Assembly (NCBI GenBank): GCA_963830775.1
Contig: CAWHNT010000042.1
Span: forward strand, 17,939 to 81,938
Origin: CAWHNT01 sp963830775
GTDB lineage: Bacteria > Pseudomonadota > Alphaproteobacteria > Geminicoccales > Geminicoccaceae
Length of the DNA: 64,000 bases
Direction: 5' to 3'
Part shown: in pieces, positions 1-9,236 of the stretch
Numbering within the stretch: the first letter of the stretch is position 1
How the letters are laid out: each line of letters begins with the position of its first letter
The notes under the pieces: model-generated
Told to the model about the DNA's origin: nothing
Seen by the model: the letters and a program-made list of their open reading frames with translations, nothing else
Database searches by the model: none
Position numbers and translations under genes: made by a program

Positions 1-18
1 AGGGAGGGGGCGGTCGAC

Positions 19-655
19 ATGAGGCTCGAGGTCGTCGTCATCCCTGTCGCGGACGTCGACCGCGCCAAGAGCTTCTACGGCAACCTCGGTTGGAGGCTCG
101 ACGCCGACTTCGCAGGTGACGACTGGCGCGTGATCCAGTTCACGCCGCCTGGCTCCGGGTGCTCGGTCATCTTCGGCAGGAACGTGACCGCGGCGGCTCC
201 GGGCTCCGCCCAGGGACTCTATCTCATCGTCTCCAACATCGAGGACGCCCGCAGCGAGCTGCTGCGCCGCGGCGTCAGGATCAGCGAGGTGTTCCACGGC
301 GCCGGTGACGCGCATGCCGGCGCGGACGAGCCCTATCTGTCCGGGCGGCTCCGGGTTGGCGGACCGGATCCCGAGCGCCGCAGCTACGGCTCGTACGCCT
401 CGTTCAGCGATCCGGACGGCAACGGCTGGCTGCTGCAGGAGGTCACCGCGCGATTGCCCGGACGGGTGGAGGCGGGCGCCATCGACATTCACCTCGTCGA
501 CCGAGCTCGCGGCTGCACTCCGCCGAGCGGCGGCCGCACACGGCGAGCACGAGAAGCGGACCGGCGGGCACGATGCGGACTGGCCGGACTGGTATGCCGA
601 GCACATCGTCCGGGAGCGGGGCGGCAATCATCAAGACAAAGAGCCAGCAGCATGA
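19..655 (+). CDS. VOC (glyoxalase/bleomycin-resistance) family protein, frameshifted
   Basis: A single VOC-fold protein of about 210 residues. The N-terminal half opens with the typical VVIPVADVDRAKSFY strand-helix and includes FSDPDGNGWLLQE, the signature of the last metal-site strand. Around base 485 the reading frame must shift: the family's usual tail (STELAAALRRAAAAHGEHE, then DWPDWYA) lies in the second frame and ends at the TGA at 653-655. That stop overlaps the ATG of the next gene (ATGA), which implies translational coupling. Family members are dioxygenase or isomerase-like metal enzymes. The substrate cannot be told. The frameshift is probably a sequence error, because the downstream tail is well preserved. 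Confidence 0.75.
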
Positions 656-1698
656 GACGGGCAGAACCGGTCGGCATATCTCGCGGTCGCTTTCTTGCGA
701 TGGTCGGCCTTTCGGCTGGAGCCACGCTGCTCTCCCGGCGGCCCCTCCATGCAGAGGACAAGGCTGGCCAGGCGGATGTGCCCAGTTCAGGGTCGACCCA
801 ATCGTTCGGCCCCCTGAAGCAGGTCGAGGCCGGTCTCCTGAATGTCGGCTACGCTGAGGCGGGCCCGGCCGACGGCCCGGTGGTCATCCTTCTGCATGGC
901 TGGCCCTACGACATTCACACCTATGTCGATGTGGCACCGTTGCTGGCCGCCAAGGGCTATCGAGTGATAGTCCCCTATCTGCGAGGCTATGGCACGACCC
1001 GCTTTCTCTCGAGCGAGACGGTCCGGAATGGCCAGCAGGCAGTGATCGCCGTCGATATCATCGCCTTGATGGATGCGCTGAAGATCGAGAAGGCGACCAT
1101 AGGCGGCTGCGACTGGGGTGCGCGGACGGTCAACATCATGGCGGCCCTTTGGCCAGAGCGATGCAAGGCCATGGTCTCGGTCAGCGGGTACCTGATCGGC
1201 AACCAGGCGGCCGGCATGATGCCTCTGCCTCCCAAGGCGGAGCTCCTGTGGTGGTATCAATTCTACTTCGCCACCGAGCGCGGCCGGGCCGGTTACCAGC
1301 AGTATACGCGCGATTTCGCGAGGCTCATCTGGCAGCTCGCCTCACCGAAGTGGCAGTTCGACGATGCCACGTTCAATCGCAGCGCCGCGGCATTCGAGAA
1401 CCCGGACCATGTCGACATCGTCATCCATAACTATCGCTGGCGGCTCGGTCTCGCCGAGGGCGAGCCACGGTATGACGAGCTGGAGAAGCGTCTCGCGGCT
1501 GGCCCGCTGATCACCATCCCCACCATCACGCTCGAGGGCGATGCCAACGGGGCACCACATCCGGATCCTAGCGTCTATGCCGCGAAGTTCTCGGGCAAGT
1601 ACGAACACCGGCTGATCAGTGGCGGCATCGGGCACAACCTCCCGCAGGAGGCGCCCCATGCCTTCGCCCAAGCAATCGTGGACGTTGCCGAAAGCTGA
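652..1698 (+). CDS. exported alpha/beta hydrolase, epoxide hydrolase-like
   Basis: A 348-residue alpha/beta hydrolase. The oxyanion motif HGWP is at residues 82-85. The nucleophile elbow GGCDWGA places an Asp (about D154) where epoxide hydrolases and haloalkane dehalogenases carry theirs. A late GIGHNLP supplies the catalytic His. Residues 1-34 form a signal-like segment (SRGRFLAM, then a hydrophobic stretch and an A-rich cleavage region); only one Arg fits the Tat motif, so the export route is uncertain. I chose the ATG at 652 because it overlaps the stop of the VOC gene and starts the signal peptide; the frame is open further upstream only because the VOC gene is frameshifted. It could act on epoxides or lactones. 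The sequence does not fix the substrate. Confidence 0.8.
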   Translation: MRRAEPVGISRGRFLAMVGLSAGATLLSRRPLHAEDKAGQADVPSSGSTQSFGPLKQVEAGLLNVGYAEAGPADGPVVILLHGWPYDIHTYVDVAPLLAAKGYRVIVPYLRGYGTTRFLSSETVRNGQQAVIAVDIIALMDALKIEKATIGGCDWGARTVNIMAALWPERCKAMVSVSGYLIGNQAAGMMPLPPKAELLWWYQFYFATERGRAGYQQYTRDFARLIWQLASPKWQFDDATFNRSAAAFENPDHVDIVIHNYRWRLGLAEGEPRYDELEKRLAAGPLITIPTITLEGDANGAPHPDPSVYAAKFSGKYEHRLISGGIGHNLPQEAPHAFAQAIVDVAES

Positions 1699-1715
1699 TT
1701 GTCCAGGCTTGCACC

Positions 1716-2162
1716 ATGACCCAAGTCCCCAGCGCAGGCACCGCACCTCTGGTCGGCAAGGTCATCTACACGGCCAGGATCCGCACCACCGGAGGGCGTG
1801 AAAGCGGCACGGCAAGGAGCTCTGATGGCCTGCTCGACGTCAGGCTCTCCGCGCCCGGCTCCGGACGCCTCGGCACCAATCCAGAGCAGCTGTTCGCCGC
1901 GGGCTGGTCGGCCTGTCTCGAAAGCGCCATCGCACTTGCGGCTCGCAAGAAGGGCATAGTCCTTCCGGCCGAGACAAGCATCGACGCCGAAGTGGATCTG
2001 AGCCTGGTGGACGGCGGGTACTTCCTCAGCGCTCGCCTCGACATCAGCCTGCCGGGCGTCGAGCGCGAGGTCGCTCAAGCCATCGTCGAGGAAGCGGATC
2101 GGATCTGCGCCTATTCCAAGGCAACTCGCGGCAACATCGACGTGACGATCAGGGTCGTCTGA
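1716..2162 (+). CDS. organic hydroperoxide resistance protein (Ohr/OsmC family)
   Basis: A 148-residue Ohr/OsmC-fold thiol peroxidase that reduces organic hydroperoxides in the cytoplasm. The two redox cysteines are visible in their family contexts: the peroxidatic Cys in GWSACLES and the resolving Cys in RICAYSKATRGNIDV. The N-terminal VIYTARIRTTGGRES and the SSDGLLDVRLSAPGS strand are typical of Ohr rather than OsmC. It starts 17 bases after the hydrolase stop, so it is likely co-transcribed. No MarR-type OhrR regulator is next to it, which is the usual partner elsewhere. Confidence 0.9.
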   Translation: MTQVPSAGTAPLVGKVIYTARIRTTGGRESGTARSSDGLLDVRLSAPGSGRLGTNPEQLFAAGWSACLESAIALAARKKGIVLPAETSIDAEVDLSLVDGGYFLSARLDISLPGVEREVAQAIVEEADRICAYSKATRGNIDVTIRVV

Positions 2163-2300
2163 GCGGCCCGAAGCTCCAGGCGGCCGCGCAGAAATCGCGT
2201 GTGAGGATGCCGGCAGATGCCTCGCGCCGAAGCAAGCGGCGTGGACGGCTAATCTTGGCCGGACAGGCCGGTGCGAACAGAACCAGTGGAGGATCAGAGC

Positions 2301-3014
2301 ATGAGCAGCGAGCGGAAAGTCGTCATCGTCACCGGTGCCTCCCAAGGCATCGGCGCCGGGCTGGTGCGCGCCTATCGCGAGCGTGACTATCGCGTGGTCG
2401 CCAATTCCCGGTCGATCAGCCCGGGCGCCGACCCGGACGTGCTGGCCGTGGCGGGCGACATCGGCGAGCCGGAGACCGCCCAGCGCATCGTCAGCACCGC
2501 GCTCGAACGCTTCGGGCGCATCGACACGCTGGTCAACAATGCCGGCGTCTTCCTCTCCAAGCCGTTCATCGAGTTCACCGAGGACGACTTCGCCCGCAAC
2601 ATGGCGATCAACGTCGCGGGCTTCTTCCACATCACCCAACGGGCCGCGGCAGCGATGCTGGAGCAGGGCTCCGGTCACATCGTCAGCATCACCACCGCCC
2701 TCGTCGATCAGCCGATGGCCGGCGTGCCCGCGGCACTCGCCTCCCTGACCAAGGGGGCCCTGAACGCGGTCACCCGGTCGCTGGCGATCGAGTTCGCGGC
2801 CAAGGGCGTGCGGGTCAATGCCGTGGCACCTGGCATCATCAAGACGCCGATGCACCCGGTCGAGACCCACGCCGCGTTCGCGGCCCTGCACCCGGTCGGC
2901 CGGATGGGCGAGATCCGCGACGTGGTCGACGCCGTCCTCTTCCTCGAGAGGGCGTCCTTCGTCACCGGCGAGATCCTCCACGTCGACGGCGGCCAGCACG
3001 CCGGACGCTGGTAA
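2301..3014 (+). CDS. SDR family oxidoreductase
   Basis: A classical short-chain dehydrogenase of 237 residues with the NAD(P) loop TGASQGIG, the NNAG motif, and a C-terminal VTGEILHVDGGQHAGRW. The active-site region reads SITTALVD, then ALASLTKGALNAVTRS, so the usual YxxxK appears as LASLTK: the catalytic Tyr is replaced by Leu, which is unusual and may alter or abolish dehydrogenase activity. The ATG at 2301 is chosen because GGAGGA lies just upstream; an in-frame GTG at 2271 is less likely. The following tautomerase is 41 bases downstream. Confidence 0.85.
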   Translation: MSSERKVVIVTGASQGIGAGLVRAYRERDYRVVANSRSISPGADPDVLAVAGDIGEPETAQRIVSTALERFGRIDTLVNNAGVFLSKPFIEFTEDDFARNMAINVAGFFHITQRAAAAMLEQGSGHIVSITTALVDQPMAGVPAALASLTKGALNAVTRSLAIEFAAKGVRVNAVAPGIIKTPMHPVETHAAFAALHPVGRMGEIRDVVDAVLFLERASFVTGEILHVDGGQHAGRW

Positions 3015-3055
3015 GCTCCGGCACGCATTCTCCCGCCCCGAAGGAGGAATCCGGC

Positions 3056-3311
3056 ATGCCCATCGTCACCATCCAGGTCACCCGCGAGGGAACGGTGCCC
3101 GGCCGCGCCTCGGTGTCCGCCGAGGAGAAGGCTGCCCTGATCAAGGGTGTCAGCGAGCTGCTGCTCGAGGTCCTGAAGAAGCCCCTCGAGTTCGACCTTC
3201 GTGGTCATCGAGGAGGTCGACACGGAAAATTGGGGCTGGGGCGGCCTGCCCGTGCTCGAATACCGGCGCCGGCGCGCGGCGGCGACGATCGATCCCGACC
3301 CGGCGACATAG
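3056..3311 (+). CDS. 4-oxalocrotonate tautomerase-family protein, frameshifted
   Basis: A small tautomerase with the catalytic N-terminal proline (MPIVTIQVTREG) and the central AEEKAALIKGVSELLLEVL helix. After PLE the frame must slip by one base at about 3193, where the DNA reads GAGTTCGACC. Removing one T gives a normal tail, TFVVIEEVDTENWGWGG, that ends at the TAG at 3309-3311. Family enzymes isomerise keto-enol compounds and need only Pro1. A Shine-Dalgarno GGAGGA lies 8 bases before the ATG. As written the frame runs on into livH, which is an artefact of the extra base. Confidence 0.8.
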
Positions 3312-3436
3312 CCCTGGCGCAATGGCCCGCGGCGCCGGCGGGCGCCAGTTCACCTTGCAACGGAACCATATCCGGTCGACAAGCTGGCATCGAAGGCGCC
3401 GGGCCCGAGACCGACGCCGCTACCGGTCGGCCACTC

Positions 3437-4501
3437 TTGCCGGAACTGAGGGCGCTGGCCCGGCTCACGTTCGTCGACGTCACCCTCTGGGCCTTGCGCG
3501 CCGGAGTGGTGGTCATCATCGTCGCCGGCACGAGCGGCACGCTGCTGAAGGGCCGCTACGCCGCCGCGCAATGGCTCGACCTCCTGGTCTTCGGCCTGAC
3601 GCTCGGCAGCGTCTATGCCTTGATCGCACTCGGCTACACCATGGTCTACGGCGTCCTGCGCCTGGTCAATTTCGCCCATGGCGACACCATGATGACGGGC
3701 GCCTTCGCCGGGTTCTTCATGGCCTCGGCGCTGGACGCGTCCGGCACGCTCTATGAGCACCCGGTGCTCGCGATGGCGGCGATCCTGGTGGTTGCCATCG
3801 TCACCGCGACCCTCATCGCGGTGCTGACCGAGCGCATCGCCTATCGCCCGTTCCGCCAGGTGCGCGGCCTGGCGCCGCTGATCTGCGCCATCGGCGTCTC
3901 GTTCTTCCTCGCGCACACGTTCCGCGGCATGTTCGGAGCCGGCGTCCGCTCATACCCGGATCTGATCTGGGAACGGACGCCGATCGAGATCCTCGGCTTC
4001 GGCGTCCCTGCCGTGTACGTCCTCGTGATGCTCACGGCCATGGCCGCGATGATCGTGCTCCATATCATCGTGCAGCGGACCTGGATGGGAACGGCGATGC
4101 GCGCCGTCTCGGAGGATGCCGAGGCCGCCGCCATGATGGGCATCGACGTCGACAGGGTGGTGGTGTTCACCTTCATGCTCGGCGGTGCCATGGCCGGCAT
4201 CGCGGGCGTCTGCTACGCCCTGGTCTTCAAGCAGGTCCATTTCCTGATGGGGTTCACGCCCGGCATCAAGGCGTTCGGTGCCGCGGTCCTGGGCGGCATC
4301 GGCAGCGTCCCGGGTGCCATGCTGGGCGGCCTGTTCCTGGGGCTCGCCGAATCGGTCGGCCCGGCGCTGCTCCTCGACGGCCTCGGCATCCCGGCACCCT
4401 ACCAGCTGCGCGACCTCATCGCCTTCACGCTCCTGATCATGGTCCTGATCTTCCGGCCGCAAGGCATCTTCGGGCAGCGCATGGCGACGAAGCGGGCCTG
4501 A
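3437..4501 (+). CDS. livH: branched-chain amino acid-type ABC transporter permease LivH
   Basis: Inner-membrane permease of the LivH family. Diagnostic segments are LGSVYALIALGYTMVYGVL, LVNFAHGD near the N-terminus, the cytoplasmic coupling region RAVSEDAEAAAMMGIDVDR, and GGIGSVPGAMLGGLFLG. About eight hydrophobic segments are present. The start is uncertain: the frame is open back into the tautomerase gene because of its frameshift. TTG 3437 gives an extra N-terminal helix, and GTG 3506 or 3509 are alternatives. It is followed after 2 bases by livM and then livG, so the three form an operon. No periplasmic binding protein gene is nearby, so the substrate is unknown; this permease class also carries urea, amides and aromatic acids. 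Confidence 0.85.
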   Translation: MPELRALARLTFVDVTLWALRAGVVVIIVAGTSGTLLKGRYAAAQWLDLLVFGLTLGSVYALIALGYTMVYGVLRLVNFAHGDTMMTGAFAGFFMASALDASGTLYEHPVLAMAAILVVAIVTATLIAVLTERIAYRPFRQVRGLAPLICAIGVSFFLAHTFRGMFGAGVRSYPDLIWERTPIEILGFGVPAVYVLVMLTAMAAMIVLHIIVQRTWMGTAMRAVSEDAEAAAMMGIDVDRVVVFTFMLGGAMAGIAGVCYALVFKQVHFLMGFTPGIKAFGAAVLGGIGSVPGAMLGGLFLGLAESVGPALLLDGLGIPAPYQLRDLIAFTLLIMVLIFRPQGIFGQRMATKRA

Positions 4502-4503
4502 CG

Positions 4504-6157
4504 ATGGCGGCCGGGACGCCCGGCACGGGGCGGGTGGAGCGCTCTCCGGCACGGCGCGCCGTCCGCACCGGACTCCTCTTCGGCACCGCCGCCGTCTATC
4601 TGGCGCTTGTCGGCCTGCTGCCGCTGATCCACGAGCGGTGGATCATCGTCGACGTGCTGACGCTCGGCCACGCTGTGCTGATCGCCCTCGGCCTCGGCGC
4701 CGGCATCGTCGTTGCCCGAGGCGGGGTCGGCCGGCCGGGTGGGCCGGTCCTGGTGCTGAGCCTCGTCGCGGGCGCGCTCGCGGGCTTCCTCACCGCCCTG
4801 CTCGTGCTGGCGATGGAGACGGTCGACCTGCGCTCGATGTTCATCGCACTGTCGCCAGCCCTGTCGGCCATGCTCACCTTCGGTCTCGGGCTGCCGCTGG
4901 GGCTCGTCGCTCCCGTTTGCGGCGGTGCCGTGCTGGCCGTGCTGGGCGCCCTGGTGGCGCACGGTCCACCCCCGATCAGGCAGCCGCTGATCGTCGGCTG
5001 CGCCGCTGTGGCACTCATGGGCGTCTTCCAGGAGCTGATCCAGCTCATGATGCCGCTCGGCGACCTCGTGCGCGAGATGCTCTACACCTGGGAGGGGCTG
5101 TCCCCGCAAGGTGCCGTCATCACCTTCGTCGTGGCCGCGGCCGGCACTGTCGTGTGGACACGCTGTCGGGACCGAGTTGCGTGCATGACGCGGCACCGGC
5201 ACGCAAAGCGCCGCGAAGATCGTCCTGGCCATCGTGCTCGTGCTGCTCTTCCCGATGCTTGGCGGCTCCTATGCCGGCCAGGTCATGATGCTGGTGGGCC
5301 TCTACACGCTGATGGGCATGGGGCTCAATCTGGAGGTCGGCCTCGCCGGCCTCCTCGACCTCGGCTTCGTCGCCTTCTTCGCGGTCGGGGCCTACACCAC
5401 GGCACTGCTCACCGCCGACAGCCCGCACGCGCTGGCCGCCTTGAGCTACTGGGAGGCGATGCCGCTTGCGGTCATGGCCTCGGTGGGCGTCGGCGTGCTG
5501 TTCGGCGTTCCGGTCCTCGGCATGCGCGGCGACTATCTTGCCGTGGCAACCCTGGGCCTCGGCGAGATCGTGCGCGTCATCGTGCAGTCCGACATGGCTG
5601 CACCCCTCCTGGGCGGCGCTCAGGGAATCCTGCACATCCCCAGGCCCTGGATCGGCAGTCCACGAGCTGAGCGATCCCGTGGCGCTGTTCTACCTGACGC
5701 TCGCGCCTCGGCGGTGGCCGCCTGGTGCGCCTGGCGGCTCGAGACCTCGGCGCTCGGCCGTGCCTGGATGGCGGTGCGCGACGACGAGGACGTGGCGGAG
5801 GCGCTGGGCATCAACCTCGTCAAGGTGAAGCTGCTCGCCTACGGGCTCGGTGCCGCCTTTGCCGGGCTTGCCGGCTCGATCTTCGCCACCATGCTGACCT
5901 CGGTCTATCCCTCGAGCTTCCAGCTCCTGATCTCGATCAACGTGCTGGCCCTCATCATCGTCGGCGGCATGGGCAGCCTGCCCGGGGTCGTGGTCGGTGC
6001 CGTGGCCCTGGTCGGCCTGCCCGAGCTCCTGCGCGAGTTCGACGAGTACCGCTATCTCTTCTATGGCGCCCTGCTCATCATCATGATGCGGGTCAGGCCT
6101 GAGGGGCTGTGGCCGGCCATGGCCCGCCGCCGCGAGCCGCGGGACGCCGGTTGGTAG
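4504..6157 (+). CDS. livM: LivM-type ABC permease with long N-terminal membrane extension, frameshifted
   Basis: The C-terminal 300 residues are a canonical LivM permease (GMGLNLEVGLAGLLDLGF, then RGDYLAVATLGLGEIVR and SINVLALIIVGGMGSLPG). Ahead of it lies about 220 residues with five or six hydrophobic helices that ordinary LivM proteins (about 320 aa) lack. The two parts are in different frames, with the shift near 5160-5190, so they are either one long protein or two genes; a TGA at 5186 precedes the second frame. A second, self-correcting pair of shifts between about 5655 and 5705 hides the segment HELSDPVALFYLTLA. I treat the locus as one gene disturbed by sequence errors. It overlaps no neighbour and ends 2 bases before livG. 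Confidence 0.7.
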
Positions 6158-6159
6158 CC

Positions 6160-6984
6160 ATGGCAGCAAGCGGCGAAGCGCTCCTCACCGCCAGACGTCT
6201 CACCGTGCGCTTCGGTGGGCTGACCGCACTCAATGAGCTCGACCTCGCCGTGGCCGAGCGCACCATCCACAGCGTCATCGGGCCGAACGGTGCCGGGAAG
6301 ACCACCCTCTTCAACTGCATCATGCGGAGCGTCGAGGCCAGCGGCGGCGCGATCCGGTTCCGCGGCCAGCGGGTCGGCGGCCTTACCCCGGACCGGGTAG
6401 CGGCCCTGGGGATCAGCCGCACGTACCAGCACATCCGGCTTTTCCGCAGCATGACGGCGATCGAGAACCTGCTGGTCGGCATGCACCTCCATCTGCGCTC
6501 GCCCTGGTGGGGGGCACTGATCAACTCGCGGCACACGCGGCGGGAGGAGGAGGGGGCACACGAGGAGGCGCTGAAGCTGCTGCGGCTCACCGGCCTCGGT
6601 GGCCGCGGCGACATCCTCGCCCGTCACCTCACCTATGGCGAGCAACGCCGGCTCGAGATCGGCCGGGCGCTCGCGACCCGGCCGAAGCTGCTGATGCTCG
6701 ACGAGCCCACCGCCGGGCTGGATCCGCGCGAGACCTCGGAGATGATGGCGTTCATCAGGATGCTACGTGACAGCTTCGGCACGACCATCCTTCTGATCGA
6801 GCATCGGATGGGTGTCGTCATGGGCATGTCCGACCGTGTCACCGTGCTGGATCGGGGCAGGAAGATCGCCGAGGGGACGCCGGCCGAGATCCAACGCGAT
6901 CCCAAGGTCATCGAGGCTTACCTCGGCAGCCCGAAGGTGCCATTCGCAACAGGTGGCACGCTGCGACCTCGACCGGCACCCTGA
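6160..6984 (+). CDS. livG: branched-chain amino acid-type ABC transporter ATPase LivG
   Basis: A 274-residue ATPase with Walker A GPNGAGKTT, the Q-loop region SRTYQHIRLF, the signature LTYGEQRRLEIGRAL, Walker B LLMLDEPTAGLDP and H-loop IEHRMG. The insertion after the Q-loop (LRSPWWGALIN, then RREEEGAHEEALKLL) is typical of LivG, not LivF. The ATG at 6160 lies directly after the livM stop; longer in-frame starts would overlap livM. The partner ATPase LivF and any binding protein are absent from this operon, which ends here opposite the convergent phaC. Confidence 0.88.
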   Translation: MAASGEALLTARRLTVRFGGLTALNELDLAVAERTIHSVIGPNGAGKTTLFNCIMRSVEASGGAIRFRGQRVGGLTPDRVAALGISRTYQHIRLFRSMTAIENLLVGMHLHLRSPWWGALINSRHTRREEEGAHEEALKLLRLTGLGGRGDILARHLTYGEQRRLEIGRALATRPKLLMLDEPTAGLDPRETSEMMAFIRMLRDSFGTTILLIEHRMGVVMGMSDRVTVLDRGRKIAEGTPAEIQRDPKVIEAYLGSPKVPFATGGTLRPRPAP

Positions 6985-7095
6985 CGAGGCCGCGACGGCC
7001 CTGCTCGTACACTGACGCCGTTCCCGCGCGTGACCCGACCGCGTGAGGCAAGTTGCCGGAAGGCTCTCCGGCAACGGGCAGAGGCCCCATGTACC

Positions 7096-7112
7096 GGCCG
7101 TTCTCAACGGCC
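7096..7112. terminator. hairpin between convergent livG and phaC
   Basis: GGCCGTT, a CTC loop, and AACGGCC form a perfect 7-bp stem, flanked further out by CATG on each side. It sits between the 3' ends of livG and phaC. There is no T-run on either strand, so termination is only inferred from position. Confidence 0.4.
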
Positions 7113-7140
7113 AGCATGTCCCTCCCGGTGCTTCAGGAGA

Positions 7141-9105
7141 CTACTTCTCCAGAACGTAAGTGCCGGGCGAGTCCGCGAGCGGCGGATGCGCCTCGCTGCC
7201 CATGGAAGGCGCTGCCACCTTCTTGCCCGAGCGCTCGCCGAGCCAGGCCAGCCAGTCGGTCCACCAGCTGCCATTGTGCCGGGTGGCGCTCTCCAGCCAG
7301 GCTTCGGGCGTGGCCGGCGGAGGCGACGTGTCGTTGACCCAGTAGGCGCCCTTGCCGCCGGCAGGGTGGTTGACGATGCCGGCGATGTGGCCGCTGGACG
7401 CCCGGACGAACCGCACCTTGCCGCCAACCAGTTGCGTGATGCGCCAGGCCGCGTACCACGGCACGATGTGGTCCTTCTCGGCTCCTACCGCGTAGATGTC
7501 CTGCTTGATCCGGCCGAGATCGATCGGCTCGCCCGCCAGCGTGATCCGGCCGGGCTTGATCATGTTGTTCTCGCGATAGGTGTTGCGCAGGTACCAGCTG
7601 TGCGCCGCCCGGGCCATGCGCGTGCCGTCGCTGTTCCAGTACAGGATGTCGAAGGCGGGCGGCTTCTCCCCCATCAGGTAGTTGTTGACCACGTTCGACC
7701 AGATCAGGTCGTTCGAGCGCAAGAGGCTGAACATGTTGGCCATCTCGCGGCTGTCGAGATAGCCACGCTCCATCATCTGCTGCTCGACGAAGTCGATCGA
7801 GGGCTCGTCCATGAAGACGGCGGTCTCGCCGACCTTCTCGTAGTCCTGCATCGAGACCATGAACGTCGCCGTCCCGAAGCGCTTGTCACCTCGGGCGGCG
7901 AGATAGGCCAGGGTGAGGATGAGGAGCGTCCCGCCGATGCAGTAGCCGACCGGGTTCACCGTCCTGCTGCCGGTGATGTCGCGGATGACCTCGGCTGCCG
8001 CGAGCGGGCCGTCCTGCATGTAGTCCTCGAAGGTGATGCTCTCCATCGAGGCGTCGGGGTTCTTCCAGCTGATCACGAACACCGTGAAGCCCTGCTGGAC
8101 GAGGTGGCGGACCATGCTGTTCTTGGGCTGCAGGTCGAGGATGTAGAACTTGTTGATCCAGGGCGGCAGGAAGAGCAGCGGCACGGCATGGACCTGCTCG
8201 GTCTCCGGCGCATACTGGATGAGCTCGATCAGCCGGTTGCGGAAGACCACCTTGCCCGGCGAGACGGCGAGGTTGCGCCCGGGCTCGAAGGCCGTCTCGT
8301 CGACCATGCTGAGCCGGCCCTCCTTGAGGTCGTCCAGCAGGTTCCGCACGCCGTCGGCGAGGCTCGCACCGCCGGTCTCCATGACCCGGCGCAGGGCCGC
8401 AGGGTTGGAGAGCAGGAGGAGCGTGGGGCTCGTGGCATTGACGAACTGCTGCAGGTGGAAGCGCAGACGTTCCCGCTCGGCTGGCTCGTAGTCCCCTGCC
8501 TCGACCTCGTTCAGCAGATAGTCGGACGCCAGCAGGTACATGTCCTTGAGCGTCCGGTAGGCCGGGTTGTTGTGCCATTCGGGTGCTTCGAACCGCTTGT
8601 CGCCGGCACCGAGCCCGGACCGGGTCGCGGCCTGCCCTTGGCCAAGCCAGCGGTTGGTGGCGCTGTTCCAGGCTTCGATGGCCGCGTTCCAGGCCTTGGC
8701 GTTCAGCTCGACGGCCGCGGTGATGGCCCGGCCGGGATCCGCCAGCGAGCGCAGCCAGACCGTGCGCAGCGCTCTGGCCACCTCGGCCCAGTCGACGGGG
8801 ATGACGTCGTGGAGCGGGTTGGCGTTCCACATCCGGTCGATCGCGGAGAGCAGCGGGTCACCGGCGAGCATGGTGCGAAGCTGCTCGGTGCCGGCCGACA
8901 GCATCTTGCCGGCCGCCGCGTCGGGCCCCATCAGCCAATGCTCGCCGGGGACAGCGAGGCCTGGGCCCCCGGCAGGGCCCATGTGCCCTTTCATCCAGGA
9001 CAGCCACACGCCCAGCGCCGCGTCGGGCGGCGTGGAGGAAACGGCTCCGGCGTCCTGATCCGACGAGCCGGACCCCTGATTACTCCGCCGCGACGTGCTG
9101 GCCAT
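7141..9105 (-). CDS. phaC: class I poly(3-hydroxyalkanoate) synthase PhaC
   Basis: A 654-residue cytoplasmic PHA synthase that polymerises (R)-3-hydroxyacyl-CoA. The lipase-like box GYCIGG carries the nucleophile Cys (about C389), followed by the general-acid Asp in VGAEKDHIVPW and the catalytic His in SSGHIAGIVN. The motif PLLFLPPWINKFYILDL and the length (class I is usually 560-650 aa) separate it from the shorter class III enzyme 11 kb away. The N-terminal 60 residues are low complexity. It stands alone: no phasin, phaR or phaAB gene touches it. The first ATG of the open frame is used. Confidence 0.95.
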   Translation of the reverse strand: MASTSRRSNQGSGSSDQDAGAVSSTPPDAALGVWLSWMKGHMGPAGGPGLAVPGEHWLMGPDAAAGKMLSAGTEQLRTMLAGDPLLSAIDRMWNANPLHDVIPVDWAEVARALRTVWLRSLADPGRAITAAVELNAKAWNAAIEAWNSATNRWLGQGQAATRSGLGAGDKRFEAPEWHNNPAYRTLKDMYLLASDYLLNEVEAGDYEPAERERLRFHLQQFVNATSPTLLLLSNPAALRRVMETGGASLADGVRNLLDDLKEGRLSMVDETAFEPGRNLAVSPGKVVFRNRLIELIQYAPETEQVHAVPLLFLPPWINKFYILDLQPKNSMVRHLVQQGFTVFVISWKNPDASMESITFEDYMQDGPLAAAEVIRDITGSRTVNPVGYCIGGTLLILTLAYLAARGDKRFGTATFMVSMQDYEKVGETAVFMDEPSIDFVEQQMMERGYLDSREMANMFSLLRSNDLIWSNVVNNYLMGEKPPAFDILYWNSDGTRMARAAHSWYLRNTYRENNMIKPGRITLAGEPIDLGRIKQDIYAVGAEKDHIVPWYAAWRITQLVGGKVRFVRASSGHIAGIVNHPAGGKGAYWVNDTSPPPATPEAWLESATRHNGSWWTDWLAWLGERSGKKVAAPSMGSEAHPPLADSPGTYVLEK

Positions 9106-9236
9106 GACATTCCCCTCGATCTGGAGCTGGCTCCTCTGAGAGGAAATGGTCCGACACCCGCCCGGGGGAGCGAGGCAGTCTGTCGCCGCCTATAGCCGGC
9201 CGCGCTGATCGAGCCGTCGGAAGGGACCGGTCCAGC

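Noticed and set aside
5640..5710. Apparent novel linker in LivM (GSPRAERSRGAVLPDARAS).
   Set aside because: The third frame gives a normal LivM segment (HELSDPVALFYLTLA), so this is a pair of compensating shifts.
7030..9195. 721-codon open frame on the plus strand.
   Set aside because: Antisense to the complete class I phaC; composed of Val/Asp/Arg-rich shadow sequence with no family features.
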